From Davidsoniella eucalypti (Eukaryota > Ascomycota > Sordariomycetes > Microascales > Ceratocystidaceae), in the NCBI GenBank assembly GCA_004009845.1, contig RMBW01000079.1, positions 62,001 through 126,000 on the forward strand: a stretch of 64,000 nucleotides of DNA, read 5' to 3'. The notes under the pieces were generated by a model. It searched no databases. It was not told where the DNA came from and saw only the letters and a program-made list of their open reading frames with translations. Of the stretch, positions 45,652 through 56,319 are shown one piece after another. Numbering within the stretch: position 1 is the stretch's first letter; each line of letters begins with the position of its first letter. The translations under genes were made by a program, and so were the position numbers.

Positions 45652-46524
45652 ATCTTTAGTTGTTTGGTAGTTGGTAGTTCTTCTGATATCATATAATTCG
45701 TATTTGCTAATGCTGCTCTCATTTCTAATGTAATCTTCTATACACTGGTTCAATATTTTTCTCTATTGAGCTGGCCTACAAAGCTAAGTTTGATATGCTT
45801 ATTCTCATTTGCTTGGTGTCTTCCGCTTTTACTTCACAGGGCCTACCAAACCAGACGAATAAACCCACACCGCTTCTAGTGCTTCCATGCTATGTCCATT
45901 TTTATTTCTAGATATCGGGGTTTCGATATGGTAAAACGTACGAATTGGCTCACAAATGACTGTACTGCTTCTCGAATACAGGTGAGTGGTTCTAATATAT
46001 ATAGTTACACAAATCAATACTGTATAATGATTAACATATAACTATACATCTCTATCTTTATATCTGTGTAACACTATATATGTCTTCATTCGAATCGAAT
46101 CCTCGATACGGGATAGAGAACAGCCATGTAACCAATCCAAAAGTCAAAATGTCCAGACAACTCCGTTCTATCCCAGCTGTTATCATTCTGGATTTGTAAC
46201 CACCGAAACGCATGTGCTTTGACGACGAATTGCTGAAATCCCGGTACTTATATCAGGTGAAAGAAAGCATAGTCTTTCAAAAAGCTTTGAATGGCTTCAT
46301 TTGCTTCTTTTGGGAGATTGAAGTCATTATAATCCATTCCTACTACAGCCTCAAAACGTGGATCATATGTTCTATCATGACTTCATTTGAACTCTTCATT
46401 CGACTATTTGTCTGATTCTGGCGAACACCCAAGATGTTATCGCTGAAGCTTGTTTCCCATGGTATATTTGTCTCGCCACTGTTGGATAGTATTCAAGGCG
46501 AAATCATTACAGTGCCAGAGAAGA
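45652..46524. other. Spacer with possible coding relic
   Basis: No intact gene. On the minus strand around 46250-46365 a short open stretch reads YDPRFEAVVGMDYNDFNL and then KEANEAIQSFLKDYAFFHL before a stop. Its composition looks protein-like but I cannot assign it, and flanking frames are broken. Confidence 0.35.
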
Positions 46525-47550
46525 TCAGAACAAGCTGTCAACAAGGTCAGAGACTGAGCGTTTTGGGAGGGCACACGCATAGTTGTCCAGGAAAATGCCT
46601 TTCATCATGGCTTCTTCGGTCAGTCTTCTGGCTATAACCCTTTCCAGTGCTTTGGCTAGGGTCGGCAGAAGTGAGATGACCCTATAGGATTTTGCGTTTG
46701 ACCAGTCTCGTTTCCCTTGTTTCCGGAGGACTACCATGAAAGGTTTAGGATGATAGCCGGTTTCCAGACATCTGTTGAACAGTCGGGTGATGTGAGGTCC
46801 TAGGACAGGCCAGCACCACTCGAGTAGCTTGTTCTGTATCCCGTCTTTGCCCGGTGCTGTGTTTTGGGGCTTCCGCATGGCTTGTTCAACCTCTGCCTCC
46901 ATGATGGGTTCCCATTTGTTGCCTTGCTGATGGTCGATTTCGGGTCGGGTCGTGCTATCCTCCATGCCGTTTCCTGTCAAGTGTTTCCTTCTGAGAACTT
47001 CCAGTTTTCCTTCTGGTATACTCTTTAGAGTGGCATCTTGAGCACGAAGGGCTGGCGTCAGGGCCCTCTGCGGGGTCGTCAGCCATTTGGCCGCTCTGTG
47101 TACTTCAGGGAGTCCTCCGAGATTTGAGATGAGTTTCCTATGGTAGTCCGAGCTCGCCTTCCTGATTGTCACCAGGAGGTCTTGCTTGACCTCTTGATTA
47201 GCTCTGGTTGCTTCCATTATTTCAGGCTCGAGGTTCACAGCTCCTAGCTTGCGCAAGTGTAGAAGTGCCATAAGGCTCTTTTTTGCTGCGCATGCCAATC
47301 GGTGTTTCTCCTGGCATTTCGGGTTCCACCACTTGTATCCTGACTTCAATACTTTTTTGACCGGTGTGGCCTCCTCAAAGGCTTGACGTATCCCTTGAAG
47401 CAATAGCACCGCTGATTGGTCCAGGTCATGTGGCTCTTTACGAGAAGTGGCCGACACAGAGGCTATTGCTGCAGACAATGCAGTCCAAGCGGCCATCAAG
47501 CATGCCCCTCCCGATGCAGGCAGTCTGTATCTGTGCCTTGACAATTTGGG
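46525..47550 (-). pseudogene. LINE remnant, ORF2 endonuclease/RT segment (inverted half)
   Basis: An open minus-strand frame of about 339 residues matches the middle of a Tad-like ORF2: YKWWNPKCQEKHRLACAAKK after the endonuclease, an APGKDGIQNKLLEW block and GPHITRLFNRCLETGYHPKP. Then come KSYRVISLLPTLAKALERVI and the last part, DNYACALPKRSVSDLVDSLF, where the RT breaks off. No start or end of the original protein is present. Directly to the right lies the 3' part of a related element in the opposite orientation. Confidence 0.8.
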
Positions 47551-47574
47551 TGTTGCACAACAATCTCCAATAGG

Positions 47575-48240
47575 GCGGGTAAGAATGGAACCTCTCGATT
47601 CGAAGCTTACTCCATGAGTGGAAAGGAGGCATTGAGCATGTAGAACTAGCAGTCGGTGGCATCAGATGGGTCCTAGGACACACTAATGTTCCTGGCAACG
47701 AGCTAGTTGACAAGTTGGCGAAACAAGGGTGTACGAGCAATACTAAGCTTGTTGACCTCGACCGTATGTCCCTTGCTTCCGCCCGCGGATGGAAAAACGC
47801 ACAGCTGAATGCCGACTTCAAGTCGTGGATAGCGGAATGAGCCGAGAAAGCACCTTGGGGTTCGTTTTGAAACAAAGACTGTCTACAAGGTGGACTGGTT
47901 TAAAGACCAGCACAGATCTACGGTGGGACGGATCCTAACTGCCCGGACAGGCCATGGCGACTTTGCGGAGTACCATGACCGTTTCAAACATACGGAGGCG
48001 GAAAGGAACTGCCCACTGTGCCATCAACGGAAGGAACCTTTCCATCCCTGGGCGTGCCCCAGAAATGAGAGACCACTCCGGACTAGCTTTGTCAAAAAGC
48101 TACTTCGGAAAGAGAGTTCCTGCAAGTATCTTGCCAAGAGACTGGAGGTGAAATGGCGGCACTACAGAGGCCATGCGCCTAGAGAAGAAGCCCCATCAGC
48201 GGGCCAGACAAGTACAGCGGAGGGGGGAAGTGACTGAGGA
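47575..48240 (+). pseudogene. LINE remnant, RNase H end and C-terminal zinc-knuckle-like region
   Basis: Plus-strand coding pieces: VGGIRWVLGHTNVPGNELVD followed by KLAKQG is the end of an RNase H domain. After a TGA at 47838-47840, DWFKDQHRSTVGRILTARTG and CPLCHQRKEPFHPWAC form the ORF2 C-terminus. The latter parallels CKLCDRDKDLYHLWTC of the first LINE but differs enough to be another family. At least one stop or frameshift separates the pieces. It runs straight into copy C of the tail-like repeat, which I take as its 3' untranslated region. Confidence 0.8.
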
Positions 48241-48334
48241 GGATTTGGCGTGGTTTTTGTTTCTGCTTTCATGCTTTACTACTCTTTTTTTTGTATTTGT
48301 TTTACGTGTTTCCCTGAGTTTTGTAGTGTGTAGC

Positions 48335-48585
48335 GACTCGAGAGACCAGCAATCGTGAAAGAGTGGTGAAAATGGGGCGGTTGTTGGTGAGAACATTCCT
48401 CGAGAGAGGAAAAAGTCGAGCTCAAGGCCTCATGACTCAATGCATTAATAAAGAGAAGCGTCTAAAAAGATAAAAAGAATGGACGGCAGCATTGGGAATA
48501 TGTGCTAGTTGCTCTTAAAGAACCATGACAAAGGGGGAGGTAACTTGAACTCAAAGGTACCCCTCCCGAGGGTTGTAAGAGGAAA
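48335..48585. repeat. LINE-tail-like repeat, copy C
   Basis: Reverse complement of copies A and B, including GACTCGAGAGACCAGC, GAACATTCCTCGAGAG, CTCAAGGCCTCATGA, AGCATTGGGAATATGTGC and the GGTACCCCTCCCGAGGG end. It follows the RNase H/zinc-knuckle remnant in the sense direction and stops about 200 bases before the SAM50 stop codon. Confidence 0.8.
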
Positions 48586-48790
48586 GGCTGGATCCTGAGT
48601 TTCTTGAGATGATGGATGATAGTAGACAGGCTTCAAACTGTGAGATTGCACAAAATTTGCGTTTTTTTTTGGAATATTCATATAGGTATACGTCAAGTAA
48701 CAAAATCAGTACGTTCATTCCATTTGATTCTGGTGCTCTCGGACCTGAGACTGCTATACATTTTGATTACTTATTGTATAAGCTTCGAAT

Positions 48791-50480
48791 CTAAATGAAG
48801 TTGATGCCAACACCAACTTGGAACCCCTTGGCCGCGTCTTCTCCTCGCCGTAGCATGATGGGCAGGCCAAAGTTAAGCTCAAAGCGAGCTACCGGGTGAG
48901 CATACACAAGACCAACGCCAGCAGCCACAGTAGGAGGGCCATTTGCTATCTCCGCCAGCGCATTCTGGAAGCTACGATATATAGACGGACTAGACGCCAA
49001 CATCTCACCGTTCTTATGCCCCGAAAGCGCAACTAGTCTACTTGCGTTGGCAAAAGCATGCAACCTCAGAGCAGAATCTGCACCACGACCGGGAAATGGC
49101 ATGAGCAGATTGAGACTGCCAGCAGCAAGAATATCGCCACCTACGGCATCGCCAAGGTCTCTAGGTCCGATTCCGCCGAGACGGAAACCACGCATGTCAG
49201 TCGGGCCGCCAAGCTGGAAGCGATCGCTGATACAGCTGGCCTTAGCAGGGCCTGTGATATCCGGGGCAAGCGGGTACAGAGCGCCAAAACGGAAACCAGC
49301 ACCAATAGATGCACCACTACGACCCTTGATACCAGGGATGGGAATGGGTATGGCACCCCCGGTGTTGATTTCAGTCTTAGCAAAGGATACATCACCCACA
49401 TCGCCAAGTCCAGCAAGTTCTAGAGATGAGCGGAAGTGGTAGCCAGACTGCGGCAGGTTAGGGTTGTCTCTGCGCTCACGCGAGAAAGTGTGCTTGAAAG
49501 AGCTCTTGATTGACATTTTCTCGGCATCGTGGCATACAGTGGGTGATGCGCTGGGGCTGAGATCCCTCAACTGACGCGTCATGGTTGAAAACTCGAATGA
49601 ATGCATATCTCTCCTGTCCGAGAGCCACGACAGCTTAGCAATAGCTCCCAGTACCATCTCTTTGTGTGACGCCCACGCCTTGTCTGTCAGTGACGTCATG
49701 GCATCAAACGAAAACCGGATATCTGGGTTACTGAAGAGCGGCATGCCAAACGAGACATTGTATGCTCCCTGTGTGCGAGTTCCCCTGTTGGCATTGAAGG
49801 AGAGCGTCTCGCCACCTCCAAAGACATTGCGCCATAACAGCGCTCCGTACCCCGAGCCCTCGCCATTGCCAAAGTCAGTACCGCCCTTAAGAAGGAATCG
49901 GCCTAGTTCACGCACACGGATGTCGACATCGGTGTCGGTCACGGTGGAGTCGGGGTCTGTTGCGTCGACATCGGAGAGCCACACTTGCGGGTTGGGGTGG
50001 AAGATATCGAAGGACTCCAGTTTGTGTGTCACATCACGTAGACGCAGAAGAACATCACCCACAGTAGACGTCTGGGCATCTTCGACAAGCGGGGCGATGA
50101 TTGGGTTCAGGAAGCCATGGCGTACATTGGAAGCGCCATGGACGCGCACGCGGTTGACGGTCAGTGGCTTGGAGTGCTGGTCTAGGAACTAACGACGTAT
50201 GAGAATTTGCGCTACAGGAAATGTATATCTATATGCTGAGAATGAGTCTTACCAGTCGTTCGAGACGCTTCTTGCGCAGCTCGGCATCCAGTTTCTGGAA
50301 GTCCTCGTCGCTATGAGCGTTTTGGGCTAATTGGCTAGGGTCTGCATGAAGCTTTTGGACGCCACTTGCGTGCTACATATGCAGCAAGGGATTATTCTAT
50401 GGTCAGCTTGCCATTTCTATGCGGCATGATTTCAATTGACAGATTCAATTCGGTCTTACTGGCGAGCTTGTAGAAGCCAT
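48791..50480 (-). CDS. SAM50: Mitochondrial sorting and assembly machinery subunit Sam50
   Basis: Omp85-family beta-barrel protein of the mitochondrial outer membrane that inserts other beta-barrel proteins. Three exons, 50480-50460, 50372-50253 and 50188-48791, give 512 residues, the usual size. The first exon codes MASTSSP only. Exon 2 is a charged helix ending RKKRLERL, and exon 3 begins FLDQHSKPLTVNRVRVHGAS, the single POTRA-like region (to about residue 160). The remainder is the 16-strand barrel. It includes the loop-6 motif in TDMRGFRLGGIGPRD, typical of Omp85 proteins, and ends in the aromatic strand FQVGVGINFI. No presequence is expected. Splice phases are consistent. It is the first conserved gene after the mobile-element island. 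Confidence 0.92.
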
Positions 50481-51049
50481 GTTTGAGAATGGAAGATAGA
50501 TGGCAAAACGATAGCAGAGCGTAGATCCAGTCTAGCTCACGGCGGTAATCTTGAGAAAATAAGAAGAACCCTTTTTGGGCTGGCCTAGGTTGGAGTTAGG
50601 GCCTAAAAAAGAGAGGGGCCCTTGGAAAGTCGAAATAACATTATTGCAGTGCCATCAAAAGCATCACCCAAGACGAAGAAACATATGCCATTGGCTAAAC
50701 TATAAAGGCAAGAATCCATTAGGCTCAGTCCGTTCATCTGGCGAAACCAAACTTGCGAGCATTGCTAAAAGATCGAGATAATCCGCAGCCTATTTAAAGA
50801 TAGAGATAAACACAGTTTAGCCGGGGTTACACCGCTGCCATAAGCTTCTTTAAGCCAGCTAACTATCACAAGCAATTTATCAGTCTGGGTATGACCCTAA
50901 AATATCAGACAATGCCAACACAAATTACTGCCTATGTTACTCGCTTGTTACTACAAGCTCATTAATAAACAGTCCATATCATATTTTTCACTGACATTGT
51001 TTCTATTCCCAACTGGCAACCCCTTCCATATCCAGCATCATCAAGCACA
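50481..51049. other. Intergenic region between divergent SAM50 and CENP-K-like genes
   Basis: A 570-base divergent promoter region. Nothing else is visible; short frames on the plus strand have no domain. Confidence 0.5.
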
Positions 51050-52071
51050 ATGGAACATGAACCTCATCAACGCAATCTTCAGTTCTCTATTCGTGAGATC
51101 CAACGTATGGTCAACGAACAAGAAAAAGAGCTGTTAAAGGTAATAATCTCGTCTACTCAACTAGTATTGTAAACAGCATCAAACTAAATAACAATCAGTT
51201 ACGGTCAGAAAATGCTCGGCCGCCATCACATCAGACACCAATCGACACATTGTCTATTCTTACCCGTGCATACGACAGCTTAGCAGAGACTGAACCATAT
51301 CTTCCATTTTCTGATTCTGTACTTCCGGCTCTTATTGCGCTTAGAAAAACACACCAGACAGTGCAAGAATCACGAGCGTATCTAGCAGAGCAAACCACCC
51401 TGCTCAGCGAAGCCCAGAAGCGGCTCACCATTGAACGCACAAATTTGACTGATCAAAACCTGCTTTCTGCTGCTCTCCAAGACCGCATCGAGGCATTGAA
51501 GAATGAATCAACACAGCGCGAGAGAATGTCGACCCAAGATGTGATAGACGAGAAGATCACAGAACTCAAGGCCAAAAAGAGAAGCTATGATGCCGATACC
51601 AAGAGGCTCCTGCGCGCATTCAACGAGTTCGTGGCCCAGAAACTTGCGCCTCTGTTGGCAGCGGAAGAACTAGGCGGCCCGGTTGTCGGTGAGATGATGG
51701 ACATAGACAACGACATGCTCGGGGCGGGATTCACCTCCCAGGGCCGACCTAGAAAACCCAAGAACGAGCCATCCGTCGATGCTCGTCAGCGGCGTATCGA
51801 CGATATCTGGGGTCCCGCGCAGACTCTCGAGCGCAAGAAGAGCGGTGATTTGAACGAAGCTTCGGCTGCCGGTGAGAGCATGAAGCGGTTGACGGAGAAG
51901 CTACTTAACCAGCTAATGAGGGCTGGTGGTAACGATGCCTTGTCGTATGTCACTATAGAGAAAGACACCTCGGCAGCTCGGTTTCTTGTGAGGTCTAAAG
52001 TTGCTACGTTCCATCCTCGCGATGCTTCAAAGCTTCGGCTAATAGACTTTGGTCGTGATCTAGACGACTAA
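51050..52071 (+). CDS. Probable inner-kinetochore protein CENP-K (Sim4-like)
   Basis: Two exons, 51050-51139 and 51199-52071, give 320 residues. The first 30 residues, including IREIQRMVNEQEKELLK, start a coiled coil that continues through LTIERTNLTDQNLL to about residue 150. FNEFVAQKLAPLLAAEELGG and RRIDDIWG follow, and the end AARFLVRSKVATFHPRDASK with LRLIDFGRDLDD is what I remember of filamentous-fungal CENP-K proteins. CENP-K belongs to the CENP-H/I/K group of the constitutive centromere network, the same complex as the Fta1/CENP-L candidate at 5.1 kb. No enzyme motif is present. An unrelated coiled-coil protein cannot be excluded. Confidence 0.62.
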
Positions 52072-52611
52072 ATTGAAACATTTCAGTCGATATCACCTAG
52101 TTATAATATGATGCAAATCAATTCAGCTTCCAACTACAAATTACCATATATTTCTTGATCCATGGTCTATCCATACTCCTTACATTCCCACCGCCATTCC
52201 CGCGAGTGCTTTTATGACATATTATATGTCTTGCAGTGCTGACATTCTTCAATGGTCATGTTGACATCCCCTCTGGAATTCTACTATAGAGCCCTATTTA
52301 TTGGGCGGCAATGGAGGAGCTACCCCACCAAAGCGTTGTAGACAGCACTAATCCAGCTATCATCCGAGCTATATATTGAAAAATACAGCACAACAACCCA
52401 GATACACATATAAAGCCCCACTGCGGGTATCCCCTTGCAGCAAGCTCTTTGCTTGACCTTTTCAGCCTGCCCATAAAGGTTCGCTGGACATCAACACGTA
52501 CATATATAGCTTCCTCCAGCTCGTTTCTTTCCACGCTTTAGTTTTCTTCTTCCTCTCCCATCTTCAATACATATTTTTTCATCTCATCAATCAGTTTATT
52601 CCCCTGTCATC
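52072..52611. other. Intergenic region before dUTPase
   Basis: Contains the DUT1 promoter; the last 130 bases are pyrimidine-rich. The minus-strand frame at 52298-52534 has no domain and overlaps this promoter, so I do not call it. Confidence 0.5.
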
Positions 52612-53142
52612 ATGGATGGCCCCGTTCCCCTCTGCGTCAAGAAGCTCTCGGACAAGGCCAAGCTGCCCGTCCGCGGCTCTGCCTTTTCCGCCGGCTACGA
52701 TCTATCTGCTTCGCAGGACACCGTGATTCCTGCCCGCGGCAAGGCTCTAGTCAGCACTGATCTCAGCATTGCCTGCCCTGTCGGCACCTGTAAGCCCACC
52801 TTCTCCGTCTAACTTTTCAAACTATCCACATCACCATCGAGTTATTCAGCTGCTGATATGTCTATCTTAGACGGCCGTATCGCCCCCCGTTCCGGCCTTG
52901 CTGCCAAGCACTTCATCGATACCGGCGCCGGTGTCATTGACGCCGATTACCGTGGCGAGGTCAAGGTTCTTCTGTTCAACCACAACGAGACGGACTTCGA
53001 GATCAAGGAGGGCGACCGCATTGCTCAGCTGATCCTGGAGCGTATCTACACCCCTGAAATCGTCGAGGTCGCCGAGCTTGAGGCCAGTGTCCGTGGCGCC
53101 GGTGGCTTCGGTAGCACTGGCGGTTTCGGTCCAGCTGCTTAG
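52612..53142 (+). CDS. DUT1: Deoxyuridine 5'-triphosphate nucleotidohydrolase (dUTPase)
   Basis: Trimeric enzyme that cleaves dUTP to dUMP, keeping uracil out of DNA and supplying dTMP synthesis. Exons 52612-52789 and 52871-53142 give 149 residues. All five motifs are present: SAGYDLSA (1), [10 protein letters not shown] (2, made partly by splicing), [11 protein letters not shown] with the catalytic aspartate (3), [10 protein letters not shown] (4) and [10 protein letters not shown] (5), the mobile arm that closes the active site of a neighbouring subunit. No mitochondrial or nuclear leader is visible. The intron begins GTAAGC and ends TTAG. Confidence 0.97.
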
Positions 53143-53306
53143 AACAACACATATACATTCTCCAACCTTATTTAGATACCACTAATATGCAAGCCTTATA
53201 TGGTCTTTTGTTTCAATAAATTACATGATTATAAAGAATACAACAAAACATATCGTCTCCTCTAGCTATAAACTGTTCTATTTTCCATACTTTTGATAGC
53301 TATAGC

Positions 53307-54642
53307 TTATATTTCAAAGGCTTTAAATCTACTGGTAGGGTTCTTTAGTGAGGGTAAATTCCTCACTAGCTTCAACTCTGCCGCCTTCGATTTTGCGGCT
53401 ATGAGTTGTATCTTTCCCATAGCATCAGACTGTGCTTCGATCTTTTCCACGTTCTGCTTCATGCCGATAGCAGTCTTATCCAAGACTTCATGCATACTAG
53501 CAACCACTTTCTCAACCGCATGTGCCAACGGGAGGTCTATCGGTTTCACGCTATCGTTGCTCAACCAAGACGCCGTCTTTTGTAGTTTTGGGCCAGCATT
53601 GTGCACTGCCTCGCGCATTCTCACTACGGTTAACGCACCGAACATGTCGCCGGTTCCTGAAAAATAGCAGTCAATGGCTGGGAAAACGACTTTGAAGAAC
53701 CGTGGCTTGCCTTCAGACGTCATGCTAGACCCAACAACGCACAGATCTGATGGAGAATGTCCCTTTTGCTCGAAGGACACGGATGTGATAATGACGTGAG
53801 GTATGCCGTATTTCTGATGAAATACACATACAGCCTGTTGGAGTGATTCCATGTCTATGATCTCTACATTTGATAGTTGTCTAGATATTGAATTAGCAGC
53901 TTATAGACGTATTTCTTTGTGGAGTGAAGTTGTCATACTCTGCCTCGAATTGGTTTGGCACAATCAGATCAGCATATTGTATCACAGACTTATATGCGGG
54001 AACAACCTCAGGAGCTACATAAAGACGCCCATTGTCACCCATCACGGGATCAAGCACCCAAAAAAAGCTGCCCGGGTCATTTTGAGCTCTGTCGTGTAGA
54101 TCCTTACCAATGGTTCCGACGGCCTCTACGGCAGCTGCACCAGGGATGTATCCCGATAGCATCATATCAAAATCATCGAGGTCGGATTGCTTGAGGCCTT
54201 CATACAGTTCTGTGATTTCTTGTGCGGTTACTCTGGAGCCTTTCCATTGGCCATATCCAGTGTGATTACCTAGAATACTTGTTAGTTTGTTATTAGCCAA
54301 AATTGGCGTAGGCCTTTGATGTCTCTTTCAACGTACTAAACTGCACAGTGTTCAAAGCGGCGACATCGCAGCCGAGTGATTGCAAAGTAAAGACGGCAAT
54401 CTTGTTTCCGACGTTTCTTTTTCAGATTAAATCACATGTTAGTGGCAACTCGTACTCTCTCGTCTCTTGTTAGATTAAGCAATCATGATTTCATGTAGAT
54501 GTAATGGTCGCATACCCAGAAACAACCTGTTTAGTAGCGGTCAGTATGGTTTATGCAGGTGGTAGATAATGCGACAGAAAACACTCACATGGCTGGCAAC
54601 AGCCAAAACTCTCGTCTCTGGGACCGGGAAATCAGCAGACAT
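53307..54642 (-). CDS. Pyridoxal kinase (Bud16/Bud17 family)
   Basis: Ribokinase-fold enzyme that phosphorylates pyridoxal, pyridoxine and pyridoxamine for pyridoxal 5'-phosphate salvage. Five exons, 54642-54589, 54526-54516, 54416-54337, 54269-53939 and 53880-53307, give 349 residues. Exon 2 is only 11 bases and codes the centre of ASHVVSGNVGNK. Later motifs are NTVQFSNHTGYGQWKG (substrate pocket), WVLDPVMGDNGRLY, LIVPNQFEAE and SGTGDMFGAL, which carries the catalytic aspartate. A C-terminal tail of about 30 residues rich in Lys, Ala and Leu extends beyond the fold. All introns are GT..AG and phases agree across five exons. Confidence 0.92.
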
Positions 54643-55411
54643 GATGAAAAATCTCAAATTAAAGATAAATAAGCTGTTTTGTCGTTCAGTAACCTAGCTC
54701 TCGAATATGATACAAATTTGTCGAAAAAAAATTGGTTGTTTATGAACTGTATGAAGTCATGAAAAGACGGGACATGTATAGATATAGATTTTTCTATGTA
54801 AGGATATCATCAGCTTTTATGAGCTAAAGAGAAAACGGCCAAAATGAGTTCCCTGTGACATTACTCGATTTTATCAAATGTGACTAATGCAACAAAGCTT
54901 AAACTTCAAGTGGATAATTATGTCAGTCAGTCGGGTTAACCGCATATTTCAAAAATAGATACATAACAGCCTGTATCTGCACGTTACAACTAGTTACGAA
55001 AAGCAAAAAAATTGCCCCACCCTTGGGTTGGTACAGTTACCAGCTCTTATCATTGGTTTTCCAAGACACAAACTTGCATTTTATTATTAAGTACATAACA
55101 TGTATTTTCAATAAAATCATCAGGGTGCACATAAGACTACACATAGTTGTATATGTAATTTTCGCATTGTCTTAGGTTGCAGGATCGTATATTCATACGT
55201 TTTAGCATGTAGCGTAGTGGCTTTTGTATTATACCGCTACTGTCAGTCGCATAGCCAATTTCTTAAAACAAGGAAAACATCGCAAAGCCGTATAACATTA
55301 AAATATGAGCCTATGAAGCAGATCGAAAATGGAGGGAGGTAATGTGTGGTACCGGTACACCTAGTTCTCAAGTGTAACCGTGTCATAATATCAAGGGTTG
55401 AAGTAAGTCGC
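54643..55411. other. Intergenic region between PCNA and pyridoxal kinase
   Basis: AT-rich spacer containing the pyridoxal kinase promoter and the PCNA 3' end. No gene is visible. Confidence 0.5.
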
Positions 55412-56319
55412 TTACTCGTCATCACCAATCTAGAAGCATAAGTCAGTACATAATCTCGAGGTGACGGATTTTGAAGTGGGGTAAGCCTTACCTTAGGCGC
55501 AAGGTAGAACCGTAGGTAGCTGCTACCGGAGACATTGTACTCAACAAGAAGAGGCACTTCGTTGGAAAGGCAAATCTTTACAGTGTTGGACAAGGCGGAA
55601 GCCTTGCAGAATCCAACTAGGTATTTTAAGGAGAACGTAAGGCTAACGGGCTCGCTGAGTTGGATGCTAACATCGAGATCAGGCTTGTCGGCGTTAGTAG
55701 AGTTACGAAGAGTAACTGAACCGTTACCAATATCACCTAGAGAGCTAAACTTGATACCGTCCTTGCTAGCCTCAATTGTGACTATATAAAATTACAGTGT
55801 TAGTATTTACAGGTATATGTACATTTAAGCCTGAAGAATATACTGACCGGACTCGGACATGGCAATCAGATCAGTGCAAATACGACGGAACTCGCCAGCC
55901 GGCATAGAAACAGTAGCAGCATACTCGGTCTCGGGGATACCCAGGTGCTCTTGGTCAATGTCCATAAGCTTCAGGTCGTACTCGCCGATACGGTCGTTCT
56001 GTCCACTCTCAAAGGTGAGGTTCAAACTGTCGGGGGTATCCTCAGCCTTCAGGGTCAAGATATCTTCGTTTTGGGCAGCACGCAGGACCTTGGTGAGAGA
56101 GGTCAGGTTGATACCCAGGGCAATGTTGCGATCACATCTGTAAGTCTCGAAACCCTCGGCCTTCAACATCATGGACACAAGGGCAACGTGGGAGTTGTCC
56201 ATGGCCTGTAGAGCGATACCAGAATCATTGCAGTCGAAGTTGCAGTCCTGAACAAGATCTTTGATGGCATCGATGATCTTCTTCATCACACTCGCCTGGG
56301 TAAGTCTCGCCTCGAGCAT
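55412..56319 (-). CDS. POL30: Proliferating cell nuclear antigen (PCNA)
   Basis: Homotrimeric sliding clamp that tethers DNA polymerases and many repair factors. Exons 56319-55848, 55781-55492 and 55429-55412 give 259 residues. The start [15 protein letters not shown] was chosen over an in-frame upstream methionine because it matches the conserved N-terminus. Visible landmarks are [17 protein letters not shown], the interdomain connector around [13 protein letters not shown] and [13 protein letters not shown]. The end [14 protein letters not shown] is split so that the last exon codes only IGDDE and the stop. The APK segment forms part of the PIP-box docking site. The gene is complete and unremarkable apart from the 18-base terminal exon. 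Confidence 0.97.
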
